41,667 nucleotides of DNA from Spirochaetales bacterium (GTDB lineage: Bacteria > Spirochaetota > Spirochaetia > SZUA-6 > JAFGRV01). Position numbers and translations under genes: made by a program. The notes beneath the pieces are model-generated. The model saw only the letters and a list, made by a program, of their open reading frames with translations, was not told the DNA's origin and did not search any database. Location: assembly GCA_016930085.1 (NCBI GenBank), contig JAFGHO010000048.1, positions 1-41,667 on the forward strand. The letters run 5' to 3'. This document shows positions 7,309-14,067 of the stretch, piece after piece (position 1 is the first letter of the stretch; every line of letters starts with the position of its first letter).

Positions 7309-8226
7309 TTAAAAATACCGTTTCGCGATTGATACCCAGAGGAGCCATGCGGCCTGAGCCTTGAGAATGCAGTTGAGGTTTGCCTCTGGGGGGGTATCGG
7401 AATGGGCGCACCCGCTGCATCCGCCGTATCCCTCAACGCCGTTTCCCACAGCAAGGCGGGCGAGTTCGGAATCCGGATTTTCCGCTATCCATTCCACGGC
7501 CCAGTTTCCCCCGTTGTAGTATAGATTATCGTACATGGCCCTGTCCCAGAAATAGTCGCCGTCGGGGTCGTAGGCTTCGATATCGGCAAAATCGTAGAGA
7601 ACCCTGTTATTGGCGAGGCAGTGGTTTCTGATGTATTCATTATTGTAATGAACACTGTCTGGTGTCATGTTTTCCGATTGTCCCTGCGCGTGGCCGGTCA
7701 TGAACACGAAAACGACCCCCGGGTATCCGGCAATGAGTTTTTCCATGTTGACGACATACCGTTCGGCGTTGTGGCCTGAAATACTGCACCACGACCATAC
7801 GATGACATTGATGTGCGAATTTGACGGATCATCGAGAAGACCGCGGGTTGCTGCGACCCATGGTGTGTCACCGTTTTCATCCTCGCTGTCCCCCTGGCTT
7901 AAATCCGCGCATCCGGGTATACCGTAATCATATAGGTGAAGTGATGACGAATCATGAAATTCACTGAAGCGGTACCTGTCTTTGAAATCGGGGTATGCTG
8001 CAAGGCACCTCATGCCGGTGACGAGCTGGCTTCCGTGCGAGGTATGCTGATAGGCGATATGGAGGACTCGCCTGGCTTTCGCGATCTCGGCATCAGCGAT
8101 TGTCGAAAGGTCACATTCGGTGTGGCCGACAAGAAGGAGGGCTTCGGCGGCGGTTCCCGACTCGAAATAACAGGAGTAAAAAACCGATATAATGAGAATC
8201 AAACAGATAAATCCGAAGGCCTTCAT
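7309..8226 (-). CDS. Secreted protein of unknown function, probable lipoprotein
   Basis: 305 residues. AGAGGAG lies 5-6 nt before ATG 8226. The N-terminus MKAFGFICLILIISVFYSC is a signal peptide with a plausible spirochaetal lipobox (FYS-C19). The mature part contains blocks I recognise from a widespread uncharacterised secreted family: AYQHTSHGSQLVTGM, HINVIVWSWCSI, FVFMTGHAQGQ, NNRVLYDFADIEAYDPDGDYF and a late Cys pair (GGCSGCAHS). The alternation of beta strands with conserved His/Ser/Asp is compatible with an SGNH-like hydrolase fold, but I cannot assign catalytic residues and give no function. The gene stands alone, flanked by non-coding DNA on both sides. Confidence 0.75.
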   Translation of the reverse strand: MKAFGFICLILIISVFYSCYFESGTAAEALLLVGHTECDLSTIADAEIAKARRVLHIAYQHTSHGSQLVTGMRCLAAYPDFKDRYRFSEFHDSSSLHLYDYGIPGCADLSQGDSEDENGDTPWVAATRGLLDDPSNSHINVIVWSWCSISGHNAERYVVNMEKLIAGYPGVVFVFMTGHAQGQSENMTPDSVHYNNEYIRNHCLANNRVLYDFADIEAYDPDGDYFWDRAMYDNLYYNGGNWAVEWIAENPDSELARLAVGNGVEGYGGCSGCAHSDTPPEANLNCILKAQAAWLLWVSIAKRYF

Positions 8227-8401
8227 GTTCTCCTCTTGAATACGATAATGCTGTATCGATATTCTCTATTCTACCTTACCTGGATGAGTATAACACGATT
8301 CCGGACTATAATAAACAGGCTTTTTGGCATAATTTACCCCGTATTTTCACATAAAGGTCGATGCCGTTAAAATTTATGGCCTCCTCCTGCCGAAATAATA
8401 A

Positions 8402-8674
8402 ATGAAACTCAAACGATCGAAAAACAGAAAGGGCATATCCCGCCATGAAATGTCATCGAGGCAGATCCCGGCCATGAATGTATATTGTAAAAACTGCGCT
8501 TACAGGGGCTTCTACGGCTCCCTTTTCTGTACCTATGAGGACAGGTTCACGAATACGGGGAATTATTGCAGAAAAAAAACAGACAAGAATGCGAACGGAA
8601 ATTGCAAACACTATAAATCCCTCTGGTGGAAATTCTGGCTTTCTGAAGATGCCACGGCATCCCGAAAACGCTGA
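8402..8674 (+). CDS. Small Cys-rich, probably metal-binding protein
   Basis: 90 residues if started at ATG 8402. The centre carries VYCKNCAYRG, LFCTYEDRF, NYCRKK and GNCKHYKS: five cysteines and a histidine spaced like a treble zinc ribbon. The N-terminus is very basic (MKLKRSKNRKGISRHE). No clear Shine-Dalgarno site exists for 8402; ATGs at 8450 and 8474 are alternatives, the last giving a protein that starts just before the first Cys pair. Composition differs from the shadow frames across it and Cys spacing looks selected, so I think it is real. Function unknown. Confidence 0.55.
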   Translation: MKLKRSKNRKGISRHEMSSRQIPAMNVYCKNCAYRGFYGSLFCTYEDRFTNTGNYCRKKTDKNANGNCKHYKSLWWKFWLSEDATASRKR

Positions 8675-8697
8675 TACGGGACGACACCTCAATGGGA

Positions 8698-9381
8698 TTA
8701 CTGCCCCGAAACATCTTCCCTGGTGATTATCCTGTATCCATCCCGTTTCATGTCGATATCGACCATGTGATCTTGAAAAAGGAAATTATAGGTTCCTCTT
8801 GAAATAAAGGAATCGAGAAGATAAAAGCTTTCGTGCTCCGAGAAAGCCATACTCATTTCCATCAAGCCTTTGTTTGTCAGAATAGTGATGCCGGTGGGGA
8901 AATGCGTGGCAGGATCATAGTTCATATGGCACTCGAAATCGACAAACCATTCGGTCGCGGTAAAATCGATCGTTCCCTCTTTTTCGTCGATCGATGAGGT
9001 TTTCCAGTTCATGGAAAAGAAACGATTGAGTTCATAAAGCCGTTTTAACGTTTCCTTCTTTTCATCACCTGCCGATATCCCGTCCCTGTTTTTTCCCGCT
9101 ATAAGGTCGAACTCAATCACCTTCGAGTATATCTTTTTCTCTGTAAAATCATATATATAGCGTTTTTTAATCGTATAATGAGTGACGAGCTTTCCTCCGG
9201 TTTTTATAAAGACACTGCCGTGCTCGTAAAATTCGATAGAAACACAATCCTCGAACGCCCTGGTTTCATATACTTGAATTGCATCGAGAAATTCTTTCTT
9301 TTCTAAAGCCGCGAGGTTGACACAAAAAAGCATCAGCATCACACAGACATACATTGTCCGTTTCCATACAGTATCGGTCAT
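8698..9381 (-). CDS. Predicted secreted protein of unknown function
   Basis: 227 residues. MTDTVWKRTMYVCVMLMLFCVNLAAL is a clear signal peptide, with cleavage probably after the Ala-Ala region. The mature part is a run of amphipathic beta strands (SIEFYEHGSVFIKTGGKLVT, KIYSKVIEFDLIAG) and polar turns. The alternation recalls LolA/outer-membrane lipoprotein-sorting-like half barrels, but no defining motif is visible, so this remains a guess. A TATAAT (9402-9397 on the gene strand) lies upstream; the best -35 (TTGATG) is only 15 bp away. It is divergent from the REC-PP2C gene. Confidence 0.65.
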   Translation of the reverse strand: MTDTVWKRTMYVCVMLMLFCVNLAALEKKEFLDAIQVYETRAFEDCVSIEFYEHGSVFIKTGGKLVTHYTIKKRYIYDFTEKKIYSKVIEFDLIAGKNRDGISAGDEKKETLKRLYELNRFFSMNWKTSSIDEKEGTIDFTATEWFVDFECHMNYDPATHFPTGITILTNKGLMEMSMAFSEHESFYLLDSFISRGTYNFLFQDHMVDIDMKRDGYRIITREDVSGQ

Positions 9382-9585
9382 ACCTGTTCCCGCCTTATTA
9401 TAATTTCCCTTTCATTACATCAATATAATGCCTTTTTAAAATAAATTCCACGGCCGATTTCTTTCAATCACTGCGCTGATTTTCCGGACGGCCGATATGC
9501 GCCGATTTTGATAATCGGTATCTTTATACAACACGAAAAACGATACTATTCCGAGTGGTTTATACGTCAAAACAGGCATTTTTTA

Positions 9586-9613
9586 TTGCAATGAAACTAT
9601 TTTTCACTAAGAT
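9586..9613 (+). promoter_or_regulatory. Promoter of REC-PP2C gene, nearly leaderless
   Basis: TTGCAA (9586-9591), 16 bp, TAAGAT (9608-9613). The -10 ends 8 nt before the ATG at 9622, and no Shine-Dalgarno site is present. Confidence 0.5.
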
Positions 9614-9621
9614 TTAATAGT

Positions 9622-10803
9622 ATGGAGAAAGAAATATATTTTGAAAAGCATATCCTGATCGTCGATGATTCTTCCATAGTACGCCAGCTTATCTCTACGG
9701 TACTCTCGCAGGCGGGATTTAAAAATATATATCAAGTCAATAACGGAAAAGCCGCCATCGATTTATTCACGGAAAAACATATCGATCTGGTGCTGCTTGA
9801 TTACAATATGCCTGAAATGAACGGCGAAGAAGTCCTGCATCATTTAAAAAGGCTTTTTCCGGATGTTATTGTCATTATGCTGAGTGATCAAACGGACAGA
9901 AATATCGTTATTTCTCTTATGCGGAATGCGGATGATTATATCGTCAAGGCGGAAGTCGACAAGGTAAAGGACGAGATGTTACATGTGTTCAATCGCTGCT
10001 TTGCCTACCATGATTTGAAAACCAAAAACAAGGACCTGATGAATAAATTAAGCCAGCGCAATAAAAAACTCGAAGAAGAAATCAAGATGGCAAGAAAACT
10101 CCAGAAAGAGATTTTCCCAGATAAAATCGAGAAATCGGATACATTTTCCATATATGTCTTATCGCGGCAAAGCGAAATTATCGGCGGTGATTTTTTTTCC
10201 GTTATTCGTCTCGATCCGGATTTTATCGGTATTTTTATCGGGGATATCTGCGGACACGGGATACAGGCGGCACTTCTCTCGTTTACCCTCGCCAATGCAT
10301 TCAAGACCGCGATGAACCTGAAAGAGCGGATATCGGCCCAGAAAACGGTGAAGACACTCAATTCGATGCTTGTCAGACAGTTCCCGGGAGGCAGCTTCGC
10401 GGCAGGCAGCTATCTTGTATTAAACGAAAAGACCGCATCGATAACCTTTTCAGGCGCTTTTGAAACACCACTGCTTCATTACCGGACAACGGGGAAAGTC
10501 GACCGTCTGATCAATGGTAATATCGTGTTTATGGGCCTTGTGGACAATGATATGGTCAATATCGAGGAGTCGAGGATTGAATTACAAAAAGGAGAGAAAA
10601 TAATCGCCTTTACCGACGGACTCGTGGAAGTACAGAATCAGGATAACCGGCGTCTCGGTGTTGAAAAAATAGAAAAGCTTCTCGTAAAGAACCGGCAACT
10701 TCCGGTAAACGTTCTCTGTGAAGGGTTGTACAAAGAGGCTGCCGGGTTCAGTAACAATATCATCTTGGACGATGTGACGATTATCGGAATAGAAAGAAAA
10801 TGA
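9622..10803 (+). CDS. Response regulator with PP2C (RsbU/SpoIIE-type) phosphatase output
   Basis: 393 residues. Receiver domain at about 9-125: acidic pair D15-D16 (ILIVDDSS), phosphoacceptor D60 (LVLLDYNMPEMNG), conserved lysine K109 (YIVKAEV). A charged coiled coil (about 130-170, SQRNKKLEEEIKMARKLQKE) joins it to a PP2C serine phosphatase domain with GGDFFSV and GDICGHGIQAALLS (metal Asp), FTDGLVEV and LDDVTIIGI. Such proteins dephosphorylate an anti-sigma-factor antagonist when the receiver is phosphorylated. No STAS antagonist is adjacent, but a REC-HATPase protein that could be the opposing kinase lies 2 kb away on the other strand (12952-13923). The sensor kinase feeding this receiver is not in the window. 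Confidence 0.9.
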   Translation: MEKEIYFEKHILIVDDSSIVRQLISTVLSQAGFKNIYQVNNGKAAIDLFTEKHIDLVLLDYNMPEMNGEEVLHHLKRLFPDVIVIMLSDQTDRNIVISLMRNADDYIVKAEVDKVKDEMLHVFNRCFAYHDLKTKNKDLMNKLSQRNKKLEEEIKMARKLQKEIFPDKIEKSDTFSIYVLSRQSEIIGGDFFSVIRLDPDFIGIFIGDICGHGIQAALLSFTLANAFKTAMNLKERISAQKTVKTLNSMLVRQFPGGSFAAGSYLVLNEKTASITFSGAFETPLLHYRTTGKVDRLINGNIVFMGLVDNDMVNIEESRIELQKGEKIIAFTDGLVEVQNQDNRRLGVEKIEKLLVKNRQLPVNVLCEGLYKEAAGFSNNIILDDVTIIGIERK

Positions 10804-10890
10804 GTGAGTGTTCCTGCTTAACGCGATGCGCGGAACGTATCAACGCAATCGGTTGAAAAAAGCCATCGCGGCATCTCCCGGAGGAGAAAA

Positions 10891-10950
10891 ATGAAGCCGG
10901 GGGATATCGAGCACATTGCCGCCTTTTTTTCTTTGCGATATATTCAATAA
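10891..10950 (+). CDS. Possible 19-residue leader or small peptide
   Basis: ATG 10891 follows GGAGGAG at a 4-nt spacing, the strongest ribosome site in this intergenic gap, and reads MKPGDIEHIAAFFSLRYIQ then TAA. The site and ATG sit in the loop of a possible 7-bp hairpin (CTCCCGG 10875-10881 with CCGGGGG 10897-10903). It lies between the REC-PP2C gene and the cotH-like gene. It could be a leader peptide, a small protein, or chance. Confidence 0.3.
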   Translation: MKPGDIEHIAAFFSLRYIQ

Positions 10951-11012
10951 CAGAAAAGCCCGTTACGGTGATCTTCACCGTGGCGTATTACCACGATCAA
11001 AAAAGGGATCCT

Positions 11013-12887
11013 ATGAAAAAACCCGAAATATCATTACCGGTCACCGCGCTTATATCGGGGGTCTTCCTCAATGTGCTTTCCTTCTCCTGCGTGAATCCCG
11101 GTGCGGCGGTTATCAGAGAAAACCGGCCAGTTCCTGTCTATGAGGAAGATACACGGAAACCGGTCTTCAGTGTTACACACGGCATTTACGAGTCCGCTTT
11201 TTCGGTCAGTGTGTCTTCGGATACGCCGGGAGCTTTCATTTCCTATACCCTCGACTGCTCGGACCCGCTTGAAGCAACCGGTGCAATCACCCTCCCCTCA
11301 CCGGCCGTCATCCGTATCGACCCGTATCGCAATCCGAACGGAACCCTTCCCGCCGTGATTCTCCGCGCATCAGCCTGCGCGGAAGGGTATAATCCCAGCG
11401 AATCGGTGACACATTCATACCTCTTCCTGAACGACATCGCCTCGTTGTCTCCCAACGAAAAACAGCCCGGAAAATTGTGGCCGGAACAGAACAAATACTC
11501 GAAAGTATATCAGCAATTCGATTACGGACTCGATCCGGAAATTTACACTCAACAGGAATACAAAGAAGACCTCTTTCCCGCCTTCAGGCAGATACCGATT
11601 CTCTCCCTTGTTTCCGGGCATGAAAATTTTTTCGACAGAAAAACAGGGATTTATACAAACCCCGAATATCATGGAAGGGAATGGGAACGGGCCGGCTCGC
11701 TCGAGCTTATCGATGAGGAAGTGGGGTTTCAGATCAACGCCGGTATACGGATTCGCGGGGGATGGAGCAGGCACAAGGACTTTCTGAAACACTCGTTCCG
11801 GCTGTTTTTCAGAAAAGAATACGGCAAGGGTAAACTCGATTATCCCCTCTTTGGCGACGAAGGGGTGGAAAGCTTTGACAAAATCGATCTCAGGACATCA
11901 CAGAACTATTCCTGGGCCAACAAATACGATACCGCGTTTTACAATACCATGCTGCGTGATATATTTTCACGAGATCTGCAGGGTGATATGGGACAGCCGT
12001 ATACGCGAAGCGAATATTATCACCTTTTTCTCAACGGTTGTTACTGGGGATTGTACCAGACACAGGAAAGGCCCGATGCCAGGTACGCGGCCGCGTATTT
12101 CGGTGGTTCGGTAGACGATTATGACGTCATCAAGGTCGATGTCGGTGAACGATGGAATATGTATAAAACAGAGGCGACCGACGGTACCACGGAAGCCTGG
12201 CGAAGCGTATACGATCTCGCTCGGGCCGGATTTGCCTCCGATGAAGCATACTTTCGTCTTGAAGGCAGAAACGGCGAGGGAAAACGTGAGTCCGATAAGG
12301 CGGTGCTTGTCGACATCGATAATCTGATCGATTTCATGATCATCGTTTTTTATACGGGAAACTTCGACTGCCCCCTCTGTAAATTCCGCGGCGACCGCGA
12401 CCCGAACAATTTCTATGCTATATATAACAGAACAGACAACGACAGGGGGTTTTTCTTTCTGGTTCACGATGCGGAACACTGTCTTTTTGTCGATCCGGTT
12501 GCCGTCGGAACAGGGCTGTATGAAAACCGGGTCGATCTTATAAGAAGTTTCCCGCGGTTCGAAAAATTCACCCCACAGGACCTTCACAACGCCCTGGTAA
12601 AAAGCCCCCGTTACAGAAAACGCTTCGACGAACGGGTCAAAAAACATTTTTCAGGCGATGGGGCGCTTACGTATGAAAACAACCTCGCCCGTTTCAAAAA
12701 AAGAATGAACCGGATCGATCTTGCGATCATCGCCGAATCCGCCCGATGGGGCGACGGGAAACGGAACAAGCCCATGACAAAAGAAAACTGGGTGTGGGCG
12801 GTAAAGCAGATACTCGAAGAGTTTTTTCCGAAACGCACCGCCATCGTTCTGGAACAACTCGAAGCGGCCGGGCTGTATGTGCCGTGA
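11013..12887 (+). CDS. CotH-kinase family lipoprotein with chitobiase-like N-terminal domain
   Basis: 624 residues from ATG 11013, with AAGGGAT upstream. Signal peptide ends in the lipobox LSFS-C26, so the protein is likely lipid-anchored outside the inner membrane. Residues about 45-140 resemble the C-terminal Ig-like domain of chitobiase (VSVSSDTPGAFISYTLDCSD, then PAVILRASACAEGY). The remainder is a CotH domain: FQINAGIRIRGGWSRHKDF, HSFRLFFRKEYGKGKLDYPL, EYYHLFLNGCYWGLYQTQER and FFLVHDAEHCLF. CotH of Bacillus is an atypical protein kinase acting on spore-coat proteins; non-spore-formers also have the family, sometimes in polysaccharide-linked surface proteins. Target here unknown. It converges with the REC-HATPase gene. 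Confidence 0.88.
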   Translation: MKKPEISLPVTALISGVFLNVLSFSCVNPGAAVIRENRPVPVYEEDTRKPVFSVTHGIYESAFSVSVSSDTPGAFISYTLDCSDPLEATGAITLPSPAVIRIDPYRNPNGTLPAVILRASACAEGYNPSESVTHSYLFLNDIASLSPNEKQPGKLWPEQNKYSKVYQQFDYGLDPEIYTQQEYKEDLFPAFRQIPILSLVSGHENFFDRKTGIYTNPEYHGREWERAGSLELIDEEVGFQINAGIRIRGGWSRHKDFLKHSFRLFFRKEYGKGKLDYPLFGDEGVESFDKIDLRTSQNYSWANKYDTAFYNTMLRDIFSRDLQGDMGQPYTRSEYYHLFLNGCYWGLYQTQERPDARYAAAYFGGSVDDYDVIKVDVGERWNMYKTEATDGTTEAWRSVYDLARAGFASDEAYFRLEGRNGEGKRESDKAVLVDIDNLIDFMIIVFYTGNFDCPLCKFRGDRDPNNFYAIYNRTDNDRGFFFLVHDAEHCLFVDPVAVGTGLYENRVDLIRSFPRFEKFTPQDLHNALVKSPRYRKRFDERVKKHFSGDGALTYENNLARFKKRMNRIDLAIIAESARWGDGKRNKPMTKENWVWAVKQILEEFFPKRTAIVLEQLEAAGLYVP

Positions 12888-12950
12888 ATATGAAAGAATT
12901 TGTTAACACGAAGGACTTCGGGAAACACGGAGTGCGAAGGTCTCGAAGGA

Positions 12951-13006
12951 CCTACCACAACTCGTTGATCTTGATCGAGCTGTTGTGGTAGGTGATCGCT
13001 TTTTTT
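12951..13006 (+). terminator. Possible terminator of the CotH-like gene, inside the convergent gene's 3' end
   Basis: An 11-bp perfect stem (CCTACCACAAC 12951-12961 with GTTGTGGTAGG 12982-12992) is followed 7 nt later by seven T (13000-13006). The right arm and T-run fall inside the last codons of the convergent gene at 12952-13923. The 20-nt loop and the gap before the T-run make termination plausible but not certain. Confidence 0.4.
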
Positions 13007-13923
13007 GAAATATTGACCATGACGATGACCTGGGTCATGACATCGGGCTTGATGTTGAAATAATAATCGTTCGACATGAGCCGTATCATCTGAAGGCCGC
13101 GCCCCGATGTCGGGATGGTATCGACAATATCGATCTCGAGAAGATCCTTTGAACTTTCGATAAGCTTTTTCTGATCGATCACGTTTTTAAACGACATGAG
13201 TATCTTTTTTTTTGTCAGGGTTCCGCGAAAATCGGTAACTGATATCCCCAGATGATAGTTGTTATAGCCGTAACATACCTCGACGATCTCGTTGGCCTGC
13301 AGTTCGACGGCCCTGTGTTCGAGTTTCGCCTGTGTGTGGCCGTGGGCGTGATAAACGGAGTTCGATATGATCTCGTCGAGGATTATCGCGAGGTAGGTTT
13401 TATTTTCCCCGGGCATGCCGTGCTTCAGGGCATAATCGACTATCTTTTGAATAATCGACTTTATTTGTACGGTATTGTTGATATGTTCGGTGACGAGTTT
13501 TTTTGCCTCCGGGATATAATGCTTCAGACCGAATATGTTCTCTCCCGTAATCAGGTTTCTGCATGTTCTTATGAACTCGACCTCGTTAATCTCTTTGGTG
13601 ATGATGTTTCCGATGTCCTTTTCGATCGCGAGGTTGATATAACTGTCGATATCCGCAGTCGTCATGATGATATGCGGAATGTTGATATTCGACTCTTTCA
13701 GCCGTGCGATCAACTCGAATCCATTGATTCCGGGTACATCGATATCGGTAACAAGAAGATCGATATGCTCTTCCCCGAGCAGCTTGAGGCCTTCATTCCC
13801 GTCGAGTACCGCTATCGCCTTGCCGCCCGCCCTGACGATATATCTGGAAAACAGTCCGCGTGCGGCAATCGAATGATCGACGATGAGAATCGTGAATCCT
13901 TCAAGTGTTTTGTCCGTTTTCAT
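12952..13923 (-). CDS. Receiver domain fused to an RsbW-like HATPase (anti-sigma/serine kinase type)
   Basis: 323 residues, AAGGAT 8 nt before ATG 13923. Receiver at about 10-128: ILIVDHS (D16, but H17 replaces the second acidic residue), phosphoacceptor D60 (LVTDIDVPGINGFE), T88/T89, K110. The C-terminal half is a GHKL ATPase of the small anti-sigma type: LAIILDEIISNSVYHA (N box, N188) and a G-box-like SGRGLQMIRLMSNDYYF (about 283-300). No dimerisation/phospho-His domain is visible, so it is not a standard histidine kinase. By analogy with RsbW/SpoIIAB it would phosphorylate a STAS protein or hold a sigma factor, gated by the receiver. It may oppose the REC-PP2C protein at 9622-10803. The gene lies 144 nt downstream of mutS2 on the same strand. 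Confidence 0.82.
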   Translation of the reverse strand: MKTDKTLEGFTILIVDHSIAARGLFSRYIVRAGGKAIAVLDGNEGLKLLGEEHIDLLVTDIDVPGINGFELIARLKESNINIPHIIMTTADIDSYINLAIEKDIGNIITKEINEVEFIRTCRNLITGENIFGLKHYIPEAKKLVTEHINNTVQIKSIIQKIVDYALKHGMPGENKTYLAIILDEIISNSVYHAHGHTQAKLEHRAVELQANEIVEVCYGYNNYHLGISVTDFRGTLTKKKILMSFKNVIDQKKLIESSKDLLEIDIVDTIPTSGRGLQMIRLMSNDYYFNIKPDVMTQVIVMVNISKKAITYHNSSIKINELW

Positions 13924-14067
13924 CGGTATTATCCTTCTCTATTGTAACCCATATCAGCATCACTCCGCAAGGATTATTTTGATACGCGAGTGCCGGATGA
14001 ATTTAACGGAAAATACTCGGTGCTTTCACGTTCGTTCGGCGCCGCATGTGGCTATTCCTTAACGTCA

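Noticed and set aside
7380-8370. Open frames antisense to the secreted gene 7309-8226
   Set aside because: Arg/Pro-rich mirror products without start signals.
13252-13947. 231-codon open frame antisense to the REC-HATPase gene
   Set aside because: No homology signal; the opposite strand encodes a complete receiver and ATPase.
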